Assembly: GCA_905478065.1 (NCBI GenBank)
Contig: CAJQGZ010000132.1
Span: forward strand, 1 to 36,590
Direction: 5' to 3'
DNA from: an uncultured bacterium
Lineage (GTDB): Bacteria; Fidelibacterota; Marinisomatia; Marinisomatales; UBA1611
Length of the DNA: 36,590 bases
Shown here piece by piece: positions 7,174 through 16,700 of the stretch. Position numbers and translations under genes: made by a program. Position 1 is the stretch's first letter. Each line of letters starts with the position of its first letter. The notes beneath the pieces were generated by a model. It was not told where the DNA came from, searched no databases, and saw only the letters and a list, made by a program, of their open reading frames with translations.

Positions 7174-8997
7174 ATGATAAAAACAGGTTTAAATCTTAAA
7201 AAGAAGTTAGCAGTATTTATGCTAGCTGGTCTTTTAGTTGGGCAAGGTTCTGGCTACTTAGCACAGAAGCTAATGGTTGAAAATAATATTAGAGAGAGAG
7301 TTAAAGATGCTTTATCTAAAATTATTGACAATAATAAATACGTTATAAATGTTGATATAGATTTAGAGATTAGCGATGAAGTCGAAGAACAAATCACTGT
7401 ATTGGCTGAAAGAGAATCAAGGCGTTCAGTAGTTGAAGATTCAAATGAAGAAACCGAAACTGAGAAATCATTATCAAGTATTCAACAATCTATAGAATCA
7501 GAAGAAACATCTGAAAGGTCGAGTTATTCAGTGGGACTACCTATACCTGGGTTTGAGATGGACTTCACTAATTCAAATAAAAGTAATAAAAAATCTGAAG
7601 AACCGAGACCACCTGTGATGTCTGTTGAAACTAAAAAACCTATTCAGGTTTCAAGTGTTGACAGGGACGCTAGCGAACCTAGGGTTGATAAGGTTTTATC
7701 TAGAACTCGTCCTTCAAGAGCAGAAATTAAAAAAATGTATATTAGCTTGATTTTACAAGAAGGTGCTGCACCAGAATTAATTGAAAATATTCGTCAATTG
7801 ACAATGGCTGCCGCAAAATTTGATAGAAATCGTGGTGACAAGCTTACTATTATGACAGCAAGTTTTAGAGAAAAAAGAGATCAGCGCTCCGCAGAGCAGA
7901 TTATGTTGAAAAACATCGCTGAAAAAATTGAATTATTAGAACAAAAAAGAGAATACGAAGAAAACACGCAAGATGCTACATGGAAAGATGAGTTAACTAA
8001 ATACAGGGATGAAGAAACTGCTAGACGAGAAGATGATAGAAGATTTTTCGAAGGTCAGATATCGCAATTAGAGCAACAGGCCAAAAACAGAGCTTATAAT
8101 CAAGAAAAACAAGATATGCTGTTGAGAGACTCTCTGAAGTTAAAAAAATTGAATGACGAAATTATGGCGCTTAAGTCAATGCTAAGGTCTTCTGAAAGAA
8201 GAGATAGTTTAAAAACAATCAGTAAGCAAGAACGAATTGATTCTCTAAGGTATGTTAGTCTAAGCAGTGAGTTAGATGAATTAGCAAAATCTCTTCAAGT
8301 GGCAGTAAAAACCAAATCAAAAGATGAAGAAGTTATAGCAAAGCGTAAGATTCAGGCTGAGATGGAAGATAGAGAAAAGCAAAAAGAAGAAAGAGAAAAA
8401 GAAATTTCTGATAAGATTCGTGAGCTTGATAGCGTCCAAGAAGAACTTGATCAGCTCCATGAAAACATGGAAAAAGAGAGCGGGAATACATTTATTATTT
8501 TAATTGCTCTAGGCGCTATTGTCTTTTTATTAATAATTGCATTAATTTTTATTTTATTAAAAAACAATAATAGGCAGGCTCCTGTCCCTCCTTGGATGAT
8601 GCCTCCACCTCCTCGTAAACCAAGGAGAAGAAAAAGAGAAACTTCAAAAGAAAAAAAACCTATTGAAGCAAAAAAAATTGAAGAGCCAGCAGTTGTCGTA
8701 CCTGAGCCAAAGCCTGAGCCAAAGCCTGAGCAAGCTGAAGTAAGCCAACCTGCTGAAAATACTTCTGGGCAAGAAAGTTCTTTACCATCAAGTGACGATG
8801 ATCCCGATGTCGTTCGTAGTGAAATAAATGATATCCGGAAATCAGTTGTATCCATGAGTGTTGGTCAGCCAGATAGAACTACAACTATTGTTAAGGAATG
8901 GTTAGAACAACCAGAGCCTACACCTACAGCAGAGCCTGAGCAAGAATCTGCTGAAGATCCAGCAGATGGTAGTGATTCTGAAGAAAAAGAAAAGTAA
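7174..8997 (+). CDS. FliF-like MS-ring protein with large periplasmic coiled coil
   Basis: Inner-membrane protein of 607 residues. TM1 is near residues 11-32. Residues 56-75 (KYVINVDIDLEISDEVEEQI) match the strand that opens the last ring-building domain of FliF. After an acidic/Pro-rich insertion (80-180), residues 187-231 match its closing part: helix PELIENIRQLTMAAAKF, then DRNRGDKLTIMTASF, like the FliF FDxxRGDxVTVxxxPF signature. Residues 235-436 are a highly charged coiled coil that FliF lacks. TM2 is 438-463. The cytoplasmic tail is basic, then Pro/Glu-rich, and carries GQPDRTTTIVKEWLEQ (564-579), resembling the C-terminal DPrxxAxxIRxWL helix with which FliF holds FliG. The first two FliF ring domains are absent. 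I infer a reduced rotor ring. A different coiled-coil membrane protein is the alternative, but the FliG-like neighbour argues against it. Confidence 0.75.
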   Translation: MIKTGLNLKKKLAVFMLAGLLVGQGSGYLAQKLMVENNIRERVKDALSKIIDNNKYVINVDIDLEISDEVEEQITVLAERESRRSVVEDSNEETETEKSLSSIQQSIESEETSERSSYSVGLPIPGFEMDFTNSNKSNKKSEEPRPPVMSVETKKPIQVSSVDRDASEPRVDKVLSRTRPSRAEIKKMYISLILQEGAAPELIENIRQLTMAAAKFDRNRGDKLTIMTASFREKRDQRSAEQIMLKNIAEKIELLEQKREYEENTQDATWKDELTKYRDEETARREDDRRFFEGQISQLEQQAKNRAYNQEKQDMLLRDSLKLKKLNDEIMALKSMLRSSERRDSLKTISKQERIDSLRYVSLSSELDELAKSLQVAVKTKSKDEEVIAKRKIQAEMEDREKQKEEREKEISDKIRELDSVQEELDQLHENMEKESGNTFIILIALGAIVFLLIIALIFILLKNNNRQAPVPPWMMPPPPRKPRRRKRETSKEKKPIEAKKIEEPAVVVPEPKPEPKPEQAEVSQPAENTSGQESSLPSSDDDPDVVRSEINDIRKSVVSMSVGQPDRTTTIVKEWLEQPEPTPTAEPEQESAEDPADGSDSEEKEK

Positions 8998-9014
8998 GGA
9001 TAAGAGGTTAAGAT

Positions 9015-9959
9015 ATGATTACAGATTATAATCGCCTATCAGGGCTTCACAAAGTCGCAATTCTTTTCTCAGTGCTTGGTGAGAGTCTTGCTATGTCTCT
9101 TATTAAAGGCTTGTCTCGTACAGAAGTTCGAAAAATACGAGCAACTATTCGCGAAATGGGTAATGTTTCCTTTACTCTAAAAAGACGAGTTATGGAGGAA
9201 TTTTATTTTGGGTTTCTGAGCGAACAATTCTCTGATGAAAGTGATAATAATGAAGACGAAGGACCTATTAAGCCTTTTGAGTTTTTAACTGAAATGACAG
9301 ATGAGCAACTTATTGCATTATTAGCAAATGAAGATGTCCCAGTTGTAGGAATTGCATTAGCTCAATTAGACGCAGGTAAAAGAATGACTATTTTAGAGCG
9401 AATGAAGCCTGAACAAAAAGGTAAAGTCCTTATTGAACTTGGTAGTTTACAAGAAATTCCATTAGAAGCTATTGTAGAAGTAGCTGGGAAGCTTAAAGAA
9501 AAAGCATCTTATCTACCAAAACCAGTAGAGTTTTCTAGAGGGGGAGCGAAAGAAATTGCTGACTTAATAGGAGAAATGGATGCAGACGAAGGTGAAAGAT
9601 ATATGCAAACTCTTCAGAATGAAAATTCAGAGCTTTATAAAGCTGTAAAAATGCTTGTTCTAACGTTTGAAGATATTTTAGATAATTTCCCAGATGGAAT
9701 TTTAAGAGATCTTTGTAATAGTGTTGAGCTTGATTCTTTGTCTATGGCTATGAAAGGCATAGATCAAGAGGTCGTAGATAGGGTAGTGGGTAATTTGCCT
9801 CAAAAGAAACAAGCCATGTTTGAACCAGTAGAGGGGCCTAAACCAAAAAGAGAAGTTGATGATGCTAGAAAAATTATTGTTTCTGCAGCGAAAGAAATGG
9901 AAAAAGAAGGAGCTTTTAATTTAGCTGATATGATGGGCGGCGGAGAGATGGTAGAGTAG
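9015..9959 (+). CDS. FliG-like rotor protein lacking the FliM-binding EHPQ motif
   Basis: Cytoplasmic protein of 314 residues, close to FliG length (about 330). Residues 7-68 match the FliG N-domain that binds FliF (LSGLHKVAILFSVLGESLA, LSRTEVRKIRATI). An acidic linker (72-85) follows. Residues 95-165 match the middle armadillo domain (IALAQLDAGKRMTILERM), but where FliG has EHPQ this protein has EDVP (106-109). Residues 174-220 hold the RGGAKEIADLIGEMD and LTFEDI segments. Residues 225-300 match the torque domain (ILRDLCNSVELDSLSMAMKG, then DDARKIIVSAAKEMEKEG). By position K247 corresponds to E. coli K264, K264/K265 to R281, E270/E273 lie near D288/D289, and K276-R279 near R297, so the charge pattern that meets MotA is partly kept. 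Last gene of the operon; a strong terminator follows. Confidence 0.85.
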   Translation: MITDYNRLSGLHKVAILFSVLGESLAMSLIKGLSRTEVRKIRATIREMGNVSFTLKRRVMEEFYFGFLSEQFSDESDNNEDEGPIKPFEFLTEMTDEQLIALLANEDVPVVGIALAQLDAGKRMTILERMKPEQKGKVLIELGSLQEIPLEAIVEVAGKLKEKASYLPKPVEFSRGGAKEIADLIGEMDADEGERYMQTLQNENSELYKAVKMLVLTFEDILDNFPDGILRDLCNSVELDSLSMAMKGIDQEVVDRVVGNLPQKKQAMFEPVEGPKPKREVDDARKIIVSAAKEMEKEGAFNLADMMGGGEMVE

Positions 9960-9986
9960 CATTATTGTTCTACAATTAATTGTTTT

Positions 9987-10014
9987 AAAAAAGCCCCGGT
10001 ATCGGGGCTTTTTT
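9987..10014. terminator. Strong bidirectional terminator
   Basis: Perfect 12-bp stem AAAAAAGCCCCG (9987-9998), loop GTAT, and CGGGGCTTTTTT (10003-10014). It has a run of T on both strands, so it can end both the motor operon from the left and the ppdK transcript from the right. A perfect 12-base palindrome ACAATTAATTGT (9972-9983) sits just before it. Confidence 0.92.
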
Positions 10015-10025
10015 AATTAATATAA

Positions 10026-12722
10026 TTAAACTAATTCAGCTTGTGCGGCTGAAAGTCTTGCAATAGGAACACGGTATGGAGAGCAGCTAACATAATCTAA
10101 TCCATTATTTCTGCAAAAATGAACAGAATCTGGGTCACCACCATGTTCACCGCAGATACCAATTTTTAAAGATGGATTAACTTCTCTTCCATACTGAACT
10201 GCCATTGTTACCAATTTACCTACACCTTTAACATCTAAACTTTGAAATGGATCTCCTGGTAAGATCTTCCGATCTAAGTATTCAGGTAAAAAAGAGCCTA
10301 TATCATCTCTGCTAAAACCATATGTGGTCTGAGTTAGATCATTGGTTCCAAAACTGAAAAACTCTGCATGCTCCGCAATTTCATCTGCAGTCAAGCATGC
10401 TCTTGGCAGTTCAATCATTGTACCAACTAAATAGTTCAGTTTTAAATTAAATTTATTTTCAACTTCTGAAGCTACAGTACGAATTATTTTTTCTTGGTCT
10501 ACATATTCTGTAACAGTTCCTATTAAAGGTATCATTATTTCTGGTAAAACATTTAGACCTTCGTTTAATAGTTCTGCAGTTGCTTCCAAGATAGCGCGTG
10601 CTTGCATTTCAGTTATAGCAGGATAAGCAATTCCCAATCGGCATCCACGGTGACCAAGCATTGGGTTTAATTCATGAAGACTTGCTATACGTTGGCTTAT
10701 AACTGACTTGTCAATTCCTATATTATTTGCTAATTCAGTTATCTGCTTATCATCTAAAGTAATAAATTCATGAAGAGGAGGGTCTAATAGTCTAATTGTT
10801 ACTGGCTTTCCTTCCATCGCTTTTAAAATTTCTTTAAAATCTTCTTTTTGAAATGGTAATAATCCCATTACAGCTTTTCTTCTGTTATCATCATTTTCTG
10901 ACAGTATCATTTTTCTCATAGCAAGAATTCTTTTTTCATCAAAAAACATATGCTCAGTTCTACAAAGACCAATTCCTTCAGCACCAAATTTTATTGCTTG
11001 TTGAGCATCTTCAGGACTTTCAGCATTTGTTCTTATCTTTAACTTTCTATATTCATCTGCCCAAATCATTAATTCTTTATATTCATTATTTTTATCTGGA
11101 TCTGCTGGTATAAGATCTAATTGGCCAAGATAAACTACACCTAAGGTACCATTCATTGTTATCCAGTCACCTTCATTTATTACTTTACTGCCAATTGTTA
11201 GAGTCTTTTTTTCTAAAGATATATTGATTTCGTTACATCCTACAATACAGCATTTTCCCCACCCTCTTGCAACCAATGCAGCATGAGAAGTCATACCTCC
11301 TCTAGCAGTTAAAATTGCTTCAGCAGCATGCATTCCATGAACATCTTCTGGCGAGGTTTCTTCTCTAACAAGAATTACTTTTTCGCCCTTAGCATTCCAT
11401 GCCTCTGCATCATCAGCTGTAAACACCACTCTTCCTTTTGCTCCACCTGGTCCAGCTGGAAGACCTTTTGTCAATTTTATAGCTTTATCTTCACTAGCCT
11501 TATCTAAAGTTGGGTGCAGTAATTCATCAAGTTGATTTGGGTTGACTCTCATTAGAGCAACTTTTTTATCAATCATCTTTTCTTTATACATTTCAACAGC
11601 TATTTTTATTGCAGCTACGCCATTACGTTTTCCTACTCTGGTTTGTAGCATCCATAATTTCCCCTCTTCTATTGTAAACTCGATATCTTGCATGTCAGAG
11701 TAATGTTGTTCAAGTCTGTTTTTTATATTAAAAAGCTCTTCATATATTTTTGGCATTAAATCTTCTAATGAAGGTAGGTGATTTGTTTCTTCTGTTTTTG
11801 TGTCTTCATTCAATGGGTTAGGAGTTCTGAGTCCAGCAACGACATCTTCACCTTGCGCATTAGTAAGCCACTCGCCAAAGAATTCATTTTTGCCTGTAGC
11901 AGGGTTTCTTGTAAAAGCAACGCCAGTTGCTGAATCTTCCCCAGTATTTCCAAAAACCATAGTTTGAACATTTACAGCTGTTCCCCATTTTTCTGGTATA
12001 TTTTCAATTTTTCTATAACTAATTGCTCTAGAACCATTCCAACTTTTAAAAACGGCTTCTATTCCGCCCCATAATTGATCTTCAGCATTATCTGGGAATT
12101 CTGACCCGAGGGATGTCTTTATCTCATTTTTAAATATTTCTATAACCTTTTTCCAATCATTTTCAGATAAGTCGGTATCATTTTCTAAATTGTTGTTAGA
12201 CTTGTAAGTAGATAGATGATGTTCAAGTTTATGTCTAATTCCTTTATCTCCATCCGGTTCGATACCTGCAGCTTTTTCCATTACTACATCAGAATACATT
12301 GTTATAAGTCTTCTATATGCATCATAAACAAATCTAGAGTTATTAGTTTTTTCAATAAGCCCGGGTATTGTCTCACTTGTTAATCCAATATTTAGCACTG
12401 TTTCCATCATACCTGGCATAGATTGTCTTGCTCCAGATCTTACTGACAAAAGTAATGGGTTGTCTGCATCGCCAAATTTTGTGCCCATTATGGATTCAAC
12501 TTCAGATAATGATTTTTTTACTTCACTAGTTAGGCTTTCAGGGAACGACCTATTATTTTTGTAATACTCTGTACAGACTTCCGTGGTAAGAGTAAATCCC
12601 GGGGGGACAGGAATGTCTAGCAAATTCATTTCTGCTAGATTTGCGCCTTTCCCTCCAAGTAAATTTTTCATATCAGCTTTACCATCTGCCTTACCATCAC
12701 CAAAATTATATACATACTTCAT
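10026..12722 (-). CDS. ppdK: Pyruvate, phosphate dikinase
   Basis: Cytoplasmic enzyme of 898 residues, the normal length, interconverting pyruvate + ATP + phosphate and phosphoenolpyruvate + AMP + pyrophosphate. It works at the glycolysis/gluconeogenesis node. The N-terminal ATP-grasp part starts KYVYNFGDGKAD and LLGGKGANLAEM, with SVRSGARQSMPGMMETVLN near residues 93-111. The swivelling domain has the phosphorylated His480 in TARGGMTSHAALVARGWG. The C-terminal TIM barrel binds phosphoenolpyruvate/pyruvate: GLCRTEHMFF, MLGHRGCRLGI, SFGTNDLTQTTYGFSRDD, and the acid/base Cys in IGICGEHGGDP near the end. Nothing is missing. It converges on the motor operon across the shared terminator and lies 43 bases downstream of the SPOR gene on the same strand. 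Confidence 0.98.
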   Translation of the reverse strand: MKYVYNFGDGKADGKADMKNLLGGKGANLAEMNLLDIPVPPGFTLTTEVCTEYYKNNRSFPESLTSEVKKSLSEVESIMGTKFGDADNPLLLSVRSGARQSMPGMMETVLNIGLTSETIPGLIEKTNNSRFVYDAYRRLITMYSDVVMEKAAGIEPDGDKGIRHKLEHHLSTYKSNNNLENDTDLSENDWKKVIEIFKNEIKTSLGSEFPDNAEDQLWGGIEAVFKSWNGSRAISYRKIENIPEKWGTAVNVQTMVFGNTGEDSATGVAFTRNPATGKNEFFGEWLTNAQGEDVVAGLRTPNPLNEDTKTEETNHLPSLEDLMPKIYEELFNIKNRLEQHYSDMQDIEFTIEEGKLWMLQTRVGKRNGVAAIKIAVEMYKEKMIDKKVALMRVNPNQLDELLHPTLDKASEDKAIKLTKGLPAGPGGAKGRVVFTADDAEAWNAKGEKVILVREETSPEDVHGMHAAEAILTARGGMTSHAALVARGWGKCCIVGCNEINISLEKKTLTIGSKVINEGDWITMNGTLGVVYLGQLDLIPADPDKNNEYKELMIWADEYRKLKIRTNAESPEDAQQAIKFGAEGIGLCRTEHMFFDEKRILAMRKMILSENDDNRRKAVMGLLPFQKEDFKEILKAMEGKPVTIRLLDPPLHEFITLDDKQITELANNIGIDKSVISQRIASLHELNPMLGHRGCRLGIAYPAITEMQARAILEATAELLNEGLNVLPEIMIPLIGTVTEYVDQEKIIRTVASEVENKFNLKLNYLVGTMIELPRACLTADEIAEHAEFFSFGTNDLTQTTYGFSRDDIGSFLPEYLDRKILPGDPFQSLDVKGVGKLVTMAVQYGREVNPSLKIGICGEHGGDPDSVHFCRNNGLDYVSCSPYRVPIARLSAAQAELV

Positions 12723-12765
12723 TTATTTAATCTTTCTTTTATTTTGTCTATTAATGTTACTTGAA

Positions 12766-13752
12766 TTATTTATAGATATTTGAAATCCATGGTTTAAACT
12801 TAAATTCTTTTTTTAGTTTTATGGAAACTTGCTTTGCTACAGAAATCATTTTGTACTCACCATGCTGGACTCTGAACCAAGTTCTCTCTTTTACCCAAGC
12901 TTCTGTTACTTTTGAGGGATAACCCAAATTTGTCATTTTTTTTGCTAGATTTTCTGCTGCTTTTTTATTCTCAAAAGAGTTTAGTTGAATTGTGTAATAC
13001 TCGGTTTTTCCTTTTTTGTCTTTTTTTAATATTTTGTGCGGAGGCGATGTTTTGACTTGATTAGCCAATTTAATAATAGGTTTTAAACCTGGCTTCTTTT
13101 TTTTAATCGTTTTTATGATGTTTATAGCTTCGGCTTTATTGATATAACCACTTGAAATTAACTTGTAGAAATCGCTTCCTTCAGAAGATTTAATTTTTTC
13201 TAAAGATAATGAAATATTATTTAAAGTTAGGTCTTTAAATAAATTTTTTGCGTTATTCTCATTTCGGAAAGATGCTATTTGCACATAGTAGTTTTCACTA
13301 TTTATGGTTTTTGACAGATTTTGTTTTTCTTCTGGAGGTTGGTTTAATTTTGTTGGAGGTGCTTCTTTTAGCTTTTTAATATTAATGTTTTTTTCATTGT
13401 TATCTTTTTTTATATCAGCTAAATATATGGCTTCTAACCAACCTTCTTTATTATTGAAAATAGTTTTGTAGTACACTTTTTCATTGTCCGTAGCGCTTAC
13501 TACTATTTTTTCAAGTGCATTTACTTTGATGAAAGCAGGAATTTCATCAATTATTTCTTTACTGAGGACATCTCCATACAGACTTGCATCTTGCTTAGTT
13601 ACAAATGTTATTTCAACTGTTTCTTGTGACAGTATTTCATTTTGATTACCGCATGCAGAATGGGATGTTAAGGTGATTAAGATGAAGAGAATAACTATAA
13701 GATATTGGGATAATATTTTATAGTTTATATTTTTTAAATGATTATATCTCAC
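12766..13752 (-). CDS. Envelope protein with SH3-like and two SPOR domains
   Basis: Exported or membrane-anchored protein of 328 residues. A hydrophobic segment at 13-30 is followed by SHSACGN; the Cys at 34 could be lipidated, though the lipobox is not canonical. Residues 47-113 resemble a bacterial SH3 domain (TKQDASLYGDV, YYKTIFNNKEGWLEAIYL). A Lys-rich linker leads to SPOR domain 1 (155-218, YYVQIASFRNENNAKNLF) and SPOR domain 2 (252-325, YYTIQLNSFENKKAAENLA, ending WFRVQHGEYKM). SPOR domains bind glycan strands stripped of stem peptides at division sites, so a role in cell-wall turnover or division is likely by family. Codon use is very AT-rich, giving the many Lys, Asn and Ile. It is upstream of ppdK on the same strand, without an evident functional link. 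Confidence 0.82.
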   Translation of the reverse strand: MRYNHLKNINYKILSQYLIVILFILITLTSHSACGNQNEILSQETVEITFVTKQDASLYGDVLSKEIIDEIPAFIKVNALEKIVVSATDNEKVYYKTIFNNKEGWLEAIYLADIKKDNNEKNINIKKLKEAPPTKLNQPPEEKQNLSKTINSENYYVQIASFRNENNAKNLFKDLTLNNISLSLEKIKSSEGSDFYKLISSGYINKAEAINIIKTIKKKKPGLKPIIKLANQVKTSPPHKILKKDKKGKTEYYTIQLNSFENKKAAENLAKKMTNLGYPSKVTEAWVKERTWFRVQHGEYKMISVAKQVSIKLKKEFKFKPWISNIYK

Positions 13753-13796
13753 AAGATTGCGACTAATTGTTAGTAAGATAATATTAATAAAAGTAA

Positions 13797-16700
13797 TTAA
13801 AAAACAGGGGAGAAGTATCTTATTTCTTTTAAATTCCCTTTATTGTTATAAAAATACCATTTATCAACCATTTTTCCACTTTTATATGCACCCTGCATTT
13901 CTTTGCGTGTCTTATCATAATCTCGCCAACTCGTCCAGGTACCGTCTTTTTTCCCATTTAGATATTCACCCTCTGTAAGTTTTCCATCCTCAAAATATGC
14001 TATCCATTTCCCGTTTTTGAGACCTTCGTTAAAAAGTCCTTCCTGAGTTTTTTTACCGCTCTCATTGTAAAACACCCACTTACTATGCGCATTACCATTT
14101 TTTAAGGTACCTTCTTTTTCTTTTTCTCCATTTTTATAATAAAATGTCCATTTACCATTGTAAATACCATTTTCATAGGTACCAATATCTTTTATTTGTT
14201 GGTTAGAGTAGTATGTTGTCCATAAGCCGTGTTTTTTGCCATCTTTATATGCTCCTAAAGTTTCTTTTCCACCGCTCCATGTTCCTCTGGGTTGAGGCTC
14301 TGGAACAGGCATTAAAACAACTTCAGGGACTTTTTTGCTCTCGTACCACCTAATCCAAGGTCCGTCTTTTTTACCATTCAGTAATCTACCTAAAAATAAA
14401 TACTCTTCTTCTTTGTTTTCATCTGCGATTACACCGGTAAACGGTTTGGTATTATCATTAATTTTATAGAGTAGTTCAGTTTCGTCAATTTTAGATAAAT
14501 CTTTAAATTTTACATGGTCAAGGTTTTTTCCGTAGTCAAAAGTAAAATCAACTTGCCCATCTTTATTCCAGTAAGTCCAAACACCTTCGGGTTTAGAAAG
14601 ATTTTTTTCAATATTGGCAGATAAGTTTCCTTCTTTCTTCTTACTACCGTTTTTATAAAAATATGTAGTTAACCCATCTTTAATATTCTTTTTGTGGAAC
14701 CCTTGTTCCATAATTTGGTCACTATTTAAATACCAAGTTACCCATGGGCCATTTGCTATCTCTTTTCCTGTTTCAGATTCTCCTTTATAAGTAATCATTT
14801 TTGACCTGAAACCATCAATCCAAGATGTTGCAGGTCCGTTAAGCTCTCCGTTTTTCCAAAATTTTTCGTATTGTTTTCCTAGACTATCTGACGAAGAGAT
14901 AACCCATTTAGTTTCTCTTCCATTTAGGAGATCATTTGAATAAGTAAGCTCTTGAGTTACAGCTCCATCTTTATTGTAGTAAAGCCAAAGTCCAGATCTT
15001 TCATTTTTTGAAAATGTTCCCTCACTGCTTTTTATTCCTGTTGGAAACCACGAAAACCAAGCGCCCTCCTTTAAGCCGTCTATGTAGTATCCCTCTTCTT
15101 CTTTATTGTCGTTTAAATACCACCACCAGCTCCACAATTCATTACTTTCATCTTTATAGACACCATCTTTGTATTCCCAGTTTCCATTTTCTACATATTT
15201 AAGAGTGGGGTCTTCTTTATACCATTTTGTCCATCTGCCATGCGGGAGCCCTTTTTTATACCGTTGTTCTTCTTTTAGATGCCCATTATCAAACCAATAT
15301 TTATATAAGCTATCAACTTTCCCGAAACTAAAAGTTCCTTGTTCCTTTGATTTACCATTATTATACGAAAGAGACCATTCCCCGTGTTTTTTACCTCTAT
15401 AATATTCACCTTGGACTTCAACTTGTCCGTTATCATACCACTGAACCCATTTACCATCTCTCGCACCATCTAAAAATCTTCCAAGAAGTTTGTATCCTCT
15501 TTTACCACCAATTTCTTCAACGATTCCAGTATAAGGCTCATATTTACCAATCTTGTAAGTAATACCATCACGTTCTTCAATTTCACCTAAAGTGACTCTC
15601 TCTAAACCATCACCGTAATCAAATTTTAGCCACCTTTTTCCACCTTTTTCCCAATAAGTCCATTCGCCTTCTCTTTCTTTACCTCTCATGATGCCTTGTC
15701 TATCAATGTCACCTTCTTTATACCATTTGGTCACATTACCGTCGATTATATCATTTACAAAAGTTTCTTCATGGAGTTTATGATATGCAGCTCCAGAAGA
15801 ATCATTCCAAACGGTCCATACACCATGTTTTTTTTCTTCTTTGTAGAAGCCTTCTTTGTCTTTGAGCCCATTGCTTCTCCACCAAACCCAGGGGCCATCT
15901 TTTTGACCTTCAAGATAGCTAGACTTGAGGGAGTCTACCCCGGTTGTATACCAATAATGCCAAGCACCATCTCTATCACCATTTTTAAAATTTTTATGAA
16001 ACTTTTTGTGCTGATCACTTGAATCGCCAAACCATTTAATATGCGGCCCATTTTTAATACCAGTATTATAATTTATTTCTTCACTTTTCTGTCCGTTTTT
16101 ACCCCAAAAAACCCATTTATTGTGTTTTTTGTTATCAATGTAATCTCCATCTTGTTCTTTGATTATTCCACCTTGGTACCAACGAATGTATTTACCGTTG
16201 AGTTTTCCAGCACTATAAGTAGCAAGAAATCTTTTATTACCATTTTCATACCAAGTGTTCCAGGTGCTATCTCTTTCACCGTTTTTAAAGTTTCTTTCTC
16301 TTCTTTTTTGGCCATCTTCAAACCATTCTGTCCACAAACCTTCTTGTACACCATCGATGTAAAAGGTTTCTTCTTTTTTAATTCCGGTTTCTTTGTAATA
16401 GAGTGTCCACAACCCTTGCTGCTTTCCATTAATGTAGTTTTTTTCTTCTATTTTGTTACCATTAGAGTTCCAGTAAGATTGCAGGCCACTAAACTTACCG
16501 TTAGAATAATTTAGTTCAGTTTTTCTTTTTCCATCCTTAAAAAATTCTGTCCATGTTCCATCTCGGTTGCCATTTAAGTAGTTGCCTTGGAGTTTTAATT
16601 TTGGTTTAAATTCTGGGATAACTACTTCGATTGAGTCCCACCGTCCATTATTTTCTAGTGTATCTTTAGTATTGGCTTCACCATCTTCACCGTAATCATA

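Noticed and set aside
8451-8855. Minus-strand frame of 134 codons opposite the FliF-like tail
   Set aside because: It arises from the Pro/Glu/Lys-biased codons of the FliF-like tail read backwards; no start signal and no domain.
2035-9959. Reading the MotAB-containing operon as a Zorya-type defence system
   Set aside because: Zorya also uses MotA/MotB-like ZorA/ZorB, but its effector ZorC/D (helicase/nuclease) genes are missing and FliF/FliG-like proteins fit the partners instead.
13753-13796. Search for a terminator or a small gene between the SPOR and MORN genes
   Set aside because: The 44 bases are AT-rich without a hairpin or a ribosome site; the plus-strand frame starting at 13757 is antisense and unconvincing.
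16041-16514. Open frame of 157 codons on the plus strand inside the MORN gene region
   Set aside because: It is antisense to the clear MORN repeats, has an unnatural Phe/Ile/Pro-rich composition and no ribosome site. It is a shadow of the repetitive coding sequence, as are the other plus-strand frames between 15008 and 16514.
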